Assembly (NCBI GenBank): GCA_027475525.1
Contig: JAMWFC010000026.1
Span: forward strand, 124,001 to 188,000
DNA from: Macrolepiota albuminosa
Lineage: Eukaryota > Basidiomycota > Agaricomycetes > Agaricales > Agaricaceae
Length of the DNA: 64,000 nt
Direction: 5' to 3'
Both the position numbers and the translations under genes were made by a program. The notes below the pieces were generated by a model. It did no database searches, was not told the DNA's origin, and was given only the letters and a program-made list of their open reading frames with translations. Shown here piece after piece: positions 34,900 to 45,826 of this stretch. How positions within the stretch are numbered: position 1 is the first letter of the stretch; every line of letters begins with the position of its first letter.

Positions 34900-35053
34900 G
34901 GGCCCCTCCGCCCAATTTAGCCATGGCGCGACCCGTGGAGGTCCCCTCGTACCGGAGCATCCCCGGGGGCCTGCCGGGGCCCCTCCGCCCAATTTAGCCA
35001 TGGCGCGACCCGTGGAGGTCCCCTCGTACCGGAGCATCCCCGGGGGCCTGCCG
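34900..35053. repeat. 77-bp tandem duplication (C gag N-terminus)
   Basis: Copies 34900-34976 and 34977-35053 are identical; the duplication ends the first gag frame. Element D has one copy. Confidence 0.9.
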
Positions 35054-35964
35054 GAGACCTCGCCCGATTCCCCCCAGCGAGGGCCCCTTTGCACCCACCC
35101 CCTACTACGGTTACCAGCGCCCCGTCCCCCAACCCCGAGAACCCCGAGGACCCCCCTACCCCGACTATCCCCCCCGTCATTACCCGGCCGCCGCTCCACC
35201 CGCTCGAACCCCTCCCTCGCCAATGGGACGACGACGCCTCGAGGAGTACGAACGGCAACGGGACGAGGTACTCCGCTCCCTCAGGATCTCACCAGAGGAC
35301 TTCGCGCAACGGACCAGGATGCTGCTCGTGGAATTCGGACACGACGACTTCGAAGGCACTCCGGAGGAATGGGCTCACTGCCTGGTCGAATTCGGGGATC
35401 GCCTCACGCGAGGAGAGCTCCCGGAGCAAACCATGGTAAAGTATAGGCGCAACACGGTCCTCCGGGAAGAATTACAGCAACTACTCGACGAAGTCCACGC
35501 GTCCCCCTCCCCTCGGCCCATCAACGACCCCGCGGACCCAGGTCGCTCGATTCACATTCGACGGGAACCCCCGGAACCGGCCCCAGCAGTCCCGGCAGCC
35601 CCCACGGTCCCCACTCCGGAGCAACGACAACGGGAAGAACGGCAGAACGCCTCAGCCATATTACGGTCCCTCAACCCAGCTGGAGGCCTCTTCGATCAAC
35701 CCGCGGCCCGCACGGTAGGCTTGTCAACTCGCCGCAGGGCTAACTCCGTCCCTAGTACCTTCGAGACCTGGGGACAGCCCCAAAGACCCCTGGAACCCCT
35801 CCCGCGAACAGACAACGCCCGACCCCCGGCCCCGGCGAACCCCGGCAGACCCCGCGCGGACACCCCTAGCACGGACGACACGCTGTGCTACATCGACGAG
35901 CTTACGCGTGGCAACAACGAACCACGTCCCGCGCCCGCGCCCGTCCCGGTACCGCCCCCTACGT

Positions 35965-36118
35965 CAGCCCCGGTCCCTCCGGAACGCAACTTCCGCCGCG
36001 ATCCGCCACCCCACTTCGACCTACGAAACCCCCCGCGACCCCAGCCCCGGTCCCTCCGGAACGCAACTTCCGCCGCGATCCGCCACCCCACTTCGACCTA
36101 CGAAACCCCCCGCGACCC
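35965..36118. repeat. 77-bp tandem duplication (C gag linker)
   Basis: Copies 35965-36041 and 36042-36118 are identical and repeat the region coding for FRRDPPPHFDLRNPPR. Confidence 0.9.
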
Positions 36119-37035
36119 CGGTACAAGCACGACCCTCCCGGATTGAACGTCCCCCGCGCAACCCGGCACCCGACCCAGCACCTAACCCCCTTCCGCCCGA
36201 CCCGACACCGCCGAACCCTCCCCGACCGCCTCCGCCACCCCCAGCTGAACCTCGAGGACGACCCCCAGGCCCTCCACCTCCGCCACTCCCTGCGTGGAGA
36301 CCCGGGCCCCCTCCTGGCAGGAACGAACCCCCTTGGGACAACGGACCTCCCGGGCGTGGACCCCCAGGTGAGCCACCCGGAGGAGGACCTCCCGGCGGGT
36401 GGGGCCCCGCCCTTGGTGCTTTTCCTCCTCAAGGAGGGGGGGGTAATCACTATTACTACTATTACAATGCTGGCCCCCCTCCCCGCAACGCTGCCGGACC
36501 GGACGACGCTCGAGACGCCCTCGCCCGCGAAGGACGACTGGACATCCAAAAGCCCGACGCTTTCACGGGCCGGGACCCCCGAAAATGGCGTACCTTCCTC
36601 ACTCAGTGTCTCAATACGTTCCAGGCAAAGCCGCTCACGTTTCAGGTTGACAGCTCCCGGGTGGCCTTTGCCGCATCATACCTCCAGGGGATCGCCTTCG
36701 ATCACTACACGGCCCTCATTCAGTTCGACCCCAACAATCCGGCACTCGCTCGCTGGCAGGCCTTCGTCGACGAGTTCTCCGGGAAGTTCGGAATCTACGA
36801 CACCGTGGCCGAGGCCGAGGACAACCTCTTCAATCTCCGGATGCGCTCTGAAGAACGTTTCACAACCTTCATCGTACGTTTTGAAAAGGAAGCTTACGAG
36901 ACAGGTTGGAATTACAGCGCCCTCCGGTACGCCCTCCGCCGCGCCCTCCCACAACGTATCAAGGACGTCCTCCGACTCGCCCCGAAACAACCCTCCTACG
37001 ACGGATACAAGGCCCTCGTCATGCAGATCGACCAA

Positions 37036-37305
37036 CGCTACTGGGAAGACCGCAGCGAGTACTCGAATTCCCGACCCCCCTGGAACCCTAGAGGAGGACC
37101 CCCTTGGCCCTCCGCTACTGGGAAGACCGCAGCGAGTACTCGAATTCCCGACCCCCCTGGAACCCTAGAGGAGGACCCCCTTGGCCCTCCGGCAAAGCTC
37201 CCAACCCCCAAGGTCGAAACCCCGGTCCCCCCCCTGGAACCCTAGAGGAGGACCCCCTTGGCCCTCCGGCAAAGCTCCAACCCCCAAGGTCGAAACCCCG
37301 GTCCC
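37036..37305. repeat. Two overlapping 77-bp tandem duplications (C gag)
   Basis: Copies 37036-37112 and 37113-37189, then 37152-37228 and 37229-37305. The second pair differs by one C (GCTCCCAAC against GCTCCAACC); the first copy keeps the gag frame. Confidence 0.85.
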
Positions 37306-38163
37306 CCCGCGTTCCCCGGCGGCCGACCCCCGGTGAGTCGCGGCCCGCCCAATGCTAACCCCAGCAGCGGCGCCCGCCCCCAGGCCCAACTCAACGCCGC
37401 CGTGGCCGCCCACGACCCGGGCGACGTGCCAACCCCCGAGGAACCCCCGGAAGACCCCGAAGACTTCGACTTCGACGACGAGCGGGACAAGGAAGCCCTC
37501 CGAGCCAACCGGCTTCAACAGAAGGGACGACCCTGGATTGAAGTCCCGACGGATGTGCAGGAACGACGGAGAAGAGAGGGCGTCTGCATACTCTGTGGTG
37601 AGAAAGATCATTTCATCTCCGAGTGCCCCAAACGACAGGTCATGGGACGTGCCACCTGGACCTTCGAAGGGGAGGACGCTACCTACGAGTATTCGGAAAA
37701 CGACCCGGCGATTTAGACCCGGAAGACGCCCTAAATCGCGGAATCGACCCCGACGTCTTCTCCGCCCCGGTCTCACACCTTCGCTCTACGACACTCATAC
37801 AGGACACCCTCACGGCCTACCTACCCTCCCACTCTTCGCACTCCCTCCTCCTCAAAACCCGCCTCACCCCCTCCGGAACTCCCCTCAACACCCTCGTCGA
37901 CAGTGGCGCCACCGACAACTTCATCGATGAAGCATGGTCTACCTTCGCCCCGGAACCCGCCCAGCGACTCCCGGTCCCGGTACGACTCTGCCTCTTTGAC
38001 GGAGACGCCTCCACGGCGGGGGACATCACCCATTTCGTGCGTATGCCCGTTACTTTCGCCAACGGACAGACTCACACCCTGCGGATGTTGATGACCAAAC
38101 TTCACCCCTCCACACCCCTCGTCTTAGGGCTCCCATGGCTCCGGGACACCAACCCCCGCATCG

Positions 38164-38317
38164 ATTGGCGACACCTCACCCTTCGCCTGACCCGGGACCC
38201 GACGCCCGACGACCAACAACTTCCCTTCGACATCCCCCACATTGGCGACACCTCACCCTTCGCCTGACCCGGGACCCGACGCCCGACGACCAACAACTTC
38301 CCTTCGACATCCCCCAC
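38164..38317. repeat. 77-bp tandem duplication (C protease 1 end)
   Basis: Copies 38164-38240 and 38241-38317 are identical and cause the frame change between protease 1 and protease 2. Confidence 0.9.
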
Positions 38318-39476
38318 CCCCAAGACCAACCCCGAAGGACTCCCCGGACGAACCCCCACCACCCCGGGACTCCAGTCTCGCTCGTCCCGGTCCTTCGTCA
38401 TCAATGCCAGGCTGGACGGCACCCCGGGCCGATATCGGCCCTCATCGACAGCGGAGCCACCGGGGTTTTCATCAGCGACACCCTCGACCTCCCTCACGAC
38501 CCCCTCGACCAGCCCCTTCGCCTGCAGCGCCTCGACGGCACTCCCTCCGCCTCCGGCCCCATCAAGAGGTCTCATTCAGGACGCGTGACCCTGGACAACG
38601 GCTACGAGTTCACCTCCGACTTCCTGGTCACGCGACTTCACGAATCGACCCCGATGGTGCTGGGACTACCCTGGCTGCGCGACACAAACCCCGACATCGA
38701 TTGGAGGACGCTCACCATGACCTTCCCGGGACCCGAAGACCACCCCACGACCGCCGTGCACCTCCGGGCCCTCGGAAGCGACCCGATGCCCGACACCCCC
38801 GGGACGACCGCCGCGCCCTCTCCATCTACACCACCCACGTCCTCGCCCACTCCCGGCCGAGCCCGAAATGTCCCAGATCGGCCCCCAAACATTCCTCGGA
38901 ACAAGTACAAAGGGCCGAACTACCCGGGCCGGTCCCAGACACGGGTCAAACCCGCTCCAGCCGACACTCCCGCGACCCCGATCGACCCGGACACACTCGA
39001 CATCAGGATCATTGGAGCCGCCCCCTTCGCCCGCCTCATGAAGGATGGAACTCCCACGTTCCAGCTACACACCTCGCCATCTCTCCCGGAAGAGCACCTA
39101 CGAGGAGACGCAGTTCCCCCGGAGAAGAAAACCGAGGAGCAGATCCTCCGAGAAGTAGTTCCCCCGGAGTACCATGAGTTCGCTGACGTATTCTCCGAAG
39201 GAGACGCCAAGGAGATTCCCCCTCATCGACCCTACGACCACACGATCGATCTCGAGGAAGGAGTCGCCCCCCCTTTCGGCAAGGTGTACAACATGTCGGA
39301 AGTCGAGCTTCGGGCCCTCAAGGACTACCTCGACGAAATGCTCGGTAAGGGATTCATCCGACCCTCCGCCTCCTCCGCCGGAGCCCCGGTTCTATTCGCC
39401 AAGAAGAAGGACGGCTCGCTCCGACTCTGTGTCGACTACCGGGGACTCAATAAGATCACCAAGAAGAACCGTTACC

Positions 39477-39630
39477 CGCTCCCGCTCATCGGCGATCTGG
39501 TCGATCGACTCCGCAGTGCCAAGGTCTACACGAAAATCGACCTCCGCTCCGGTCGCTCCCGCTCATCGGCGATCTGGTCGATCGACTCCGCAGTGCCAAG
39601 GTCTACACGAAAATCGACCTCCGCTCCGGT
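39477..39630. repeat. 77-bp tandem duplication (C RT)
   Basis: Copies 39477-39553 and 39554-39630 are identical and repeat the RT segment coding for [19 protein letters not shown]. Confidence 0.9.
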
Positions 39631-42157
39631 ACAACAACGTCCGCATCGCCCCGGGACATGAGTGGAAAACCGCGTTTCGCACGCGGTATGGTCTGTTTGA
39701 ATACCTCGTAATGCCTTTCGGAATGACTAACTCCCCGCCACGTTCCAATACTTCATGAACGACATCTTCCACGACATGAGCGACGTCTTCGTGATAGTCT
39801 ACCTGGACGACATCCTCATCTATTCCGACTCGAAGGAGGATCACCAGAAGCACGTCCGACAAGTCCTCGAACGCCTCCGGGAGCACAACCTCCACGCCAA
39901 GCCCGAGAAGTGTTCGTTCCACACGGAAGAGGTCGAGTATCTTGGCGTCATCGTATCCCCGAGTGGCGTTCGCATGGACCCCCATAAGGTCGAGGCTATC
40001 GTCAACTGGCCGCAGCCCCGGAACGTGAAGGAAGTACAGTCCTTCCTGGGTTTCGCTAACTTCTACCGGAGGTTTATAGACAACTACTCCGGGATTACGA
40101 AACCCCTCAACCGGCTCACGCGCAAGGACATCGCCTGGAACTGGGACAGTAAGTGCCAGAGCGTCTTTAACCTGCTCAAGGAGGCTTTCACAGTCGCCCC
40201 GGTACTCCGGCACTACGACCCGGCCCTCCCGATCATCCTGGAATGTGACGCCTCCGACTACGCCATCGCCGGGATTCTCTCACAGATGGAATCTGACGGT
40301 GGGGAACCCCGGCCAGTCGCTTTCTACACCCGGTCCATGATCGACGCCGAGCTCAACTACGACATTTACGACAAGGAACTCCTCGCCATCGTCGAAGCCT
40401 TCAAGCAATGGCGGGCCTACCTCGAGGGAGCCCGGCACCGGATCCAGGTCTATTCGGATCATAACAACCTGCAGTACTTCACCACGACCAAGCAACTCAG
40501 TCGACGACAGGCCCGATGGTCCGAGATCCTCTCGGAGTACGACTTCACGATCCAGTACCGCCCGGGACGACTTGGCGCCAAGCCCGACGCCCTCACCCGC
40601 CGACCGGATGTCTACCCCAAGAAGTCGTTCGAGGCGGAACGTAATGCATTCAATCATCGCGTGGTGATCCCTCCCGAACATTTGAATGCCTTACTGATCT
40701 TAAACGAGGAAGGGACCCTGAGTCAGATTCGCCGCGCCCCCCGAGACAAGTACTTCACCGATCACGACCCCCGCAACCCCCCTGATGGAACCGACCGGGA
40801 CCCCGCCTTCTCCCTGTCCCCCGACGAAAAACTCCTCCTCCGGGACGGCCGCATCTACGTCCCGGATCACGCCCGACTTCGCTACGACGTCCTCCGTCAA
40901 CACCACGACCACAAGCTCCGGGGACATCCTGGAATACGTAAGACCCTCCAGCTCATCTCCCGGACTTACTTTTGGCCAGGGTTGAAGAAGGACGTGACCC
41001 GCTACATTCGATCATGCGAGCCCTGCCTCCGGGCCAAGGTCCCCCGACACCGACCGTACGGACTCCTGAAACCCCTGCCGGTCGGACAACGCCCCTGGTC
41101 CTCAATATCTCTGGACCACATCGTCGAGCTCCCGGAATCTGAAGGGTTCGATGCCATTCTCGTCGTTGTGTGTAGGCTAACCAAACAGGGCATCTTCCTA
41201 CCCTGCCACACTACGGATACTGCCCCGGACTTCGCCCGGCTGTTCCTCGAGCACGTCTTCGCCAAGCACGGCCTCCCGGACGACATCGTCTCCGACCGCG
41301 GCCCCCTCTTCGTGTCCAAGTTTTGGACTTCCCTGTGTAAGGCACTTGAAGTAAAGACTAACCTCTCTACCGCCTACCACCCCGAAACCGACGGCCAAAC
41401 CGAGAGGGTCAACCAGTCCCTCGAGCAGTACCTCCGGCTGTACGTCAACTACTTGCAGGACGACTGGCGCGCCGAACTCCCCCTGGCCGAGTTCACCTAC
41501 AACAACACGCCGCACTCTGCCACCGGGGTATCGCCCTTCTTTGCCAACAAGGGGTACCACCCTCGACTGACGCTCTCGCTCCGGGACATCCCGTCACACG
41601 CCGCCCACGAGGTCGCCCGGGACCTCCAGTCCCTTCACGAGTTTCTCCGGGAAGAAATCGACACCGCCAACCAGGCCTATGCGAAACACGCCGACCGGAA
41701 GCGGGAGGACACCCCTGACTGGACCCCCGGGACAAAGGTATGGTTAGATCGGCGCCACCTCCGCACCCGCCGGCCCTCCCCAAAACTCGATCACAAGCGC
41801 CTCGGTCCGTTCAAAATTTTGAAGAAGGTCTCATCCCACGCCTACAAGATCGAGCTTCCCCCGGGACTTAAGGGCCTACACCCGGTTTTCCACGTCCGCC
41901 TCCTGGAACGACATCCCCCGGATCCCTTCTCCGAACGACGGCCCGAACCCCCTCCCCCGGTCGAGGTCGAGGACGAGTACCACTACGAGGTCGAAGACAT
42001 TCTCGACTCCCGGAACATTCGTGGACGACCCCACTTCCTCGTACGATGGAAGGGATACGGCCCGGAGGACGACACTTGGGAGCCGCGACGAAACCTCGAA
42101 GGCGCTCTCGACAAACTCCGGGACTTCCAGCAACGGCACCCGGGAGACGACCCCCCC

Positions 42158-42311
42158 GGGCGCAGGACTCACAGACGGCAATAGTGGGCGTAACCCCCGC
42201 CTCTGGGCTCAGTAGGGATTCAAACGACCCCCCTGGGCGCAGGACTCACAGACGGCAATAGTGGGCGTAACCCCCGCCTCTGGGCTCAGTAGGGATTCAA
42301 CTCCCATGTAT
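42158..42311. repeat. 77-bp tandem duplication (C pol end)
   Basis: Copies 42158-42234 and 42235-42311 are identical and span the pol stop codon. Confidence 0.9.
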
Positions 42312-42532
42312 ACTTTCTGCTTTCTCTTTCTAAGATTTTACCCCTTCTTTACCCTTTTTTTCACAGTAGTGCCCCGGATTCTGGGCAAGGTACTCTTCCC
42401 AGCTTCCCCGCTACTTTACTTACACCATTTTTTCTTTTACCACGGCGAATAAGTATATACATTTTACTACAGTTACAGTATACTACAGCTACGGGTCAAG
42501 ATAACGAGGAATCAACAAGAAAAACGGCACCC

Positions 42533-44290
42533 CTAGAGCTGGGGCCCCGAGCCACCCTCACCCTCTCCCCCCCTCGGCCAACCCCGGAAGCCTTCCCCCA
42601 TTCCCCCTGGACCCAGCTCCCGCCACACTTCTTCGGCCAACACGTCCCAGGATGGAAGCGGCTCGCCCTCGTCCAGTACGCGCTCGAACCAGGACCCCGG
42701 GGCAGGCACGTTCCTTCGCCGGTGGGCCCCCACCAGCCGCCCCAGGAGATCGAGACCGCGTTCCACCCCGGGGGTCGTCAACTCTGGGCGTTGCCCCTCC
42801 TGCAACGCAGCCAGTGCCGCGGCGGCCCCGTCCAGGAGCGAGCGGTGCTCCCGGGCCCAGCCTGGAGACGTCAGCAAAGGGGACAAGTGATGACAGGAGA
42901 CTCACTCAACGAGGCCATGCGCGCGATCACCACATCGCGGCGCAGCCCCTCCACCAGCTCCTGCCCCGGGGTGACCCTCTCTGGGATCCCCACTCCCTGC
43001 CCCAACCTGGCTCGCAGCGCCTCCAGCTCCGCCTCTGCCTCTCCCCGGGCGACCCTGGCCTCCTCCAGGTCCCGGCGAATCCCCTCCCCCCGATCCCCCT
43101 CCGGAACCCTCCCGGCCGCCACTTCCTCCCTCATCTCCTCCCCGCGACCCCCTTCGGCCTGTTCCCGCGCGACCTCGGCGTCGCCTGCCAGGAGCCCCCC
43201 GGACAAAGGAGAGAAGATTGCTGGGGACAGGCGCGGGGGCGAAACCGGAGACGGGGTCTCCGAGGGCAAGCGCGCCCTCTTGGAGGGCCCCGGGGAGGGG
43301 CTGGGCGACGCCCGCCGCTTCCCCTTGTCCAGGTGGCCCCCCTGCCCCCGGGCAACGGACCGAGGGGCCCGGCGCGTGATCAACACCACGGGCCGGCCCC
43401 GGCCCCCCACCCGGACGACCCCCCGACTCCCCGATCCCCCGCTGGACACCTCTACGGGCGCTGCAGGCCCCTCCCCCACCGGCTCCACCGGCTCCCCCGC
43501 CGGCTCCGCCACCCAATCACGCTCCTCCACCCCCATCCTCCGGGTAACTCCCCCCAGCGGCCATCCCTGCTCCCGGGCGACAGAACGCGCCCTCCACAGC
43601 GCCGACACGGAACAGCGCTCGTGATTGAGGCGGCAAGCCTCGCACACGGCCGTGTCCCGGCGGGACGAGGGGCTCAGGACCTCGAAGGTGCAGAGCACCC
43701 CCCGGCGGGCGCAGTGCAAGCACTGCACCGAAGTCAGCAATAGGGAACCTAGGTAAGGGCGCAACTCACCGGACCGTTATTCACGCACCAAGCGTGAGTG
43801 GGCAGTCCCCGGGGCCTCTCCAGGGCCTCCTCGAATAGCTCCTGCGTGGCATCCGCCCACGCGACACGTTGGCCCTCCGGGACCTCGGCCACGGTCCCTA
43901 TCGCCATCCGGGAGCGGCGGAAACGAGGGGCAGGCAATCTCGGGCGAGGAGGGGGCTGAGGACGGGGAGGGCGTACGGTCATTCGCGCGAAAGTCGGCGC
44001 GGGGCGACTCGGAGAGGGCTCCGGGGGGGCGCTGGGGCCAGCCTCGGGAATTGACTCCGGAAGTCGGCTAGGACCCGCCTCCGGGACGGAAATGTTACGT
44101 TGTTCTGAAAAAGGAAGGTTAGTGGGGGTAAGCGACCAACACGGGAGCACTCACGTTGTTCGAAAAGCGCCGCTACGCGCTCCCGGTCGAGACGAGCCCG
44201 GTAACGCGCGTCCCGGGCTCCCCACGCCATGAGGGGCGCGACCTCGTTCGTCTGCGGGGGCGTCGGGGAATGCGTCGGCGTTCGCGACAT
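42533..44290 (-). CDS. Antisense four-exon gene of element C: zinc-cluster, AT-hook, coiled-coil protein
   Basis: Exons on the minus strand: 44290-44155, 44104-43770, 43722-42906 and 42861-42533 (136, 335, 817, 329 nt). Introns are 50, 47 and 44 nt, each GTGAGT...CAG. Phases join perfectly to 538 codons plus stop. Residues 1-157 are Pro/Arg-rich. Six cysteines at 158, 161, 168, 184, 187 and 194 give C-X2-C-X6-C-X15-C-X2-C-X6-C, like a Zn2Cys6 binuclear cluster with a long middle loop. An AT-hook core RGRP (265-268) and basic clusters KGKRR (290-294) and KRAR (305-308) suggest a nuclear protein. A charged coiled coil spans ~340-396. A conserved C-terminal domain (431-538) includes SWFERVLDEGE. 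The same gene is in element D. The function is unknown; DNA binding is inferred from motifs. The start lies ~130 bp inside the 3' LTR, so the promoter is probably in or next to that LTR. Confidence 0.75.
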
Positions 44291-44401
44291 AGTTGGGTTT
44301 GATGGTAAAATTTTTTTTTCGTTACGTGGCAGGACAGGCGCCGGTTCCCACGCTCAAGCCCGGTCCGAACCTCCGGCTACGCGCGCCTCGGAGGGTCTCG
44401 G

Positions 44402-44418
44402 CGCTGAGGGGGGGGTGA
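44402..44418 (+). promoter_or_regulatory. Polypurine tract of element C
   Basis: GCTGAGGGGGGGGTGA abuts the 3' LTR start at 44419, the usual site of plus-strand priming. Element D has the same tract beside its 3' LTR. Confidence 0.7.
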
Positions 44419-45226
44419 TGTCACGACCCCTCCCCCCCGGAACCTCCCCGGGACACCCCCGGAGTCCCATCCGGGAACCTCTTTCGTCAATCCCACAGCG
44501 CACCCCGCCCCCGCCGCTGCCGACGCCGCCATCACACGCATCGAGGACCGCCATCAGCCATCAACGATCGCCATCAGCCAGCCCCCCGGGACCCCTGCAT
44601 CACGGACCCCGGGATCACCCGCCATCAACGATCAGATCACGCGGCTCGCATCCGGCCATCACGCATCACGCCCCACGCATCACAACCTCCCTCCGCACCA
44701 ATTGATCGCGCGTCCCCACACGCGCGATCCCGGTATACAGTCCCCGGCCGCTACTCAATGGCCCCCGGAACTCATCCCAGACACCCCGGAATCCCGAGAC
44801 ACGATCCGTAGTACTTATAGTATAGCTCCCCGTTGTATTCGCTAGTCTTGATATTACATACTTTGCATACTGTTACTTTGGATATTGCGTGCCCTCTGTT
44901 TGACTGGTACGCCTCGTTTGGTACGCTTCGACTGGCACGCCTTAGTATTCGCGTGCTATAAGTTTGGTACGCACTTCGCGACTCTTAAGTTACTAACTTG
45001 GTCTCGTCTTAGAACCTCCGGTTCACGACTCGACCCCCTCTAACTCCCAGCCACTCTCATCCAAAACCCCCGGACTCTAGTCCCCTCTCCCGGGATTACC
45101 CCTGTCCTCGTCTTGAACCCCGGAGTCCTAGCCCCGGAGTTCCAGACACCCGAGTATCCGTAGATCAAGTCCGCATCGTAAGGGCGTCGCTTTCCCGGAA
45201 AGCCCCCGATTCAGCGGAACCTGACA
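44419..45226 (+). mobile_element. Element C 3' LTR
   Basis: 808 bp, TGTCACGACC...CCTGACA, followed by the CATTG target-site copy. It keeps the intact U3 palindrome GATCGCGCGT-CCCCAC-ACGCGCGATC that is rearranged in the 5' LTR. Confidence 0.93.
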
Positions 45227-45672
45227 CATTGCTCAGTGGGATGAGTGGCGTGAGGCCACCATTGGCGATCGACAATGCCTGATGCTCCAGCAGCAGGACA
45301 GTTGTTGTGCTTATGATGACGTGCTCACCAAGGGGATGTACCTCCTCATTGGGCAAGACATTCATGCCTGTGAGATCTGGACGCGTCAGTACCTGTCCGA
45401 CACTGGGGATCTTCCTGATCACCAACCACCTATTCCGGGGTCAATCATTGACCCCAATCTCACACTGTCCCCCCTCTGGGACTATGACGACTCCCTGCCA
45501 GTAGCAGGGCCCTCAGGCACTTCCTATGCGCCCGCATCCGAGGATGAACTTCTCGACTACGACATGGACAACGTGACTGCCGATCCATTCCGGGAGCCTG
45601 GGGACTCTCCTATTGCCCCCATTCCTGACTTACCGACGGCCTGACCGTCGTATTATCTCGAGACCATAGCTC

Positions 45673-45826
45673 AGTCTGATTGGGGGGTGTGTAGCGTAGT
45701 CCGCTATGTGGCATTGACCACATAGCTTATACTTACAGTAGTAGTTAATAGTCTGATTGGGGGGTGTGTAGCGTAGTCCGCTATGTGGCATTGACCACAT
45801 AGCTTATACTTACAGTAGTAGTCAAT
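45673..45826. repeat. 77-bp tandem duplication (A 3' LTR start)
   Basis: Copies 45673-45749 and 45750-45826 differ at one base (GTAGTTAATA against GTAGTCAATA). They span the polypurine tract and the first 60 bp of the LTR, so the LTR start appears twice (45690 and 45767). Confidence 0.88.

Larger units (their letters stand above)
34710..37716 (+). pseudogene. gag: Element C gag
   Basis: ATG at 34710, 20 nt after the primer site, opens MATYTHTYYPTGY. The MGRRRLEEYERQRDE region starts at 35223. A Pro/Gly-rich linker with five Tyr in a row follows (~36455), then the capsid-like domain 36520-37075 (YLQGIAFDHYTALIQF, FVDEFSGKFGIYD) and one CCHC knuckle (CILCGEKDHFISEC, 37586-37627). The stop is at 37714-37716. 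Four 77-bp duplications interrupt it. After collapsing them, a ~20-bp deletion near 35060 relative to D and single-base losses near 36115 and 37282 remain, which may be real lesions or consensus errors in C/G runs. Confidence 0.8.
37623..42184 (+). pseudogene. pol: Element C pol (2x protease, RT, RNase H, integrase, chromodomain)
   Basis: Pol opens in the -1 frame relative to gag and overlaps it by 94 nt (37623-37716). Retropepsin 1 has LVDSGAT at 37893 and [11 protein letters not shown] near 38125. Retropepsin 2 has LIDSGAT at 38441 and [11 protein letters not shown] near 38660, so the fold is present twice. RT follows ([19 protein letters not shown] at 39799), then RNase H (ECDASDYA, ~40243). 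Integrase has HX3H/CX2C at 40906-41030 and D, D, E near 41112, 41291 and 41400. A chromodomain closes it ([25 protein letters not shown], 41980-42090). The piece 39755-42184 (809 aa) is open. Collapsing duplications at 38164 and 39477 restores most of the upstream frame; single-base losses near 39630 (GGTTAC to GGTAC) and 39736 (CCCCC to CCCC) still split RT. Confidence 0.85.
33887..45226 (+). mobile_element. Element C: young chromodomain Gypsy retrotransposon with antisense gene
   Basis: LTRs at 33887-34676 and 44419-45226 flank gag, pol and an opposite-strand gene. The target-site duplication CATTG is perfect (33882-33886 and 45227-45231). The LTRs appear to differ by one substitution and one 28-to-10-nt replacement, so insertion is recent. 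Length is 11,340 bp including seven 77-bp duplications. It lies inside ORF3 of element A; deletion of C plus one CATTG rejoins codons for QSIAQWDEWREA. Confidence 0.93.
19623..45644 (+). pseudogene. Element A ORF3 (accessory gene after pol), split by elements B and C
   Basis: Three segments belong together: 19623-22200, 33661-33886 and 45232-45644, about 1070 codons. The N-terminus is rich in Gln, Pro, Gly and Tyr with repeated QQPV-x-GY-like units (19712-20000). A charged helical stretch follows (20540-20640). A conserved C-terminal domain then includes LYGRPG, HWRSLFGFAL and ARPGLYKEA (21900-22110) and continues as VLLHNQIPVSWADH-(V/A)-YTYGV (33700-33770). The same domain is present in A' and in element B. 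Stops include TGA at 20864 and 21274, TAG at 21101 and TGA at 21591 and 21713; A' reads Arg or Trp at 21274, 21713 and 21101. A run of seven or more G near 19705 shifts the frame. Function unknown; it sits in the env position but shows no signal peptide or membrane segment. Confidence 0.7.
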
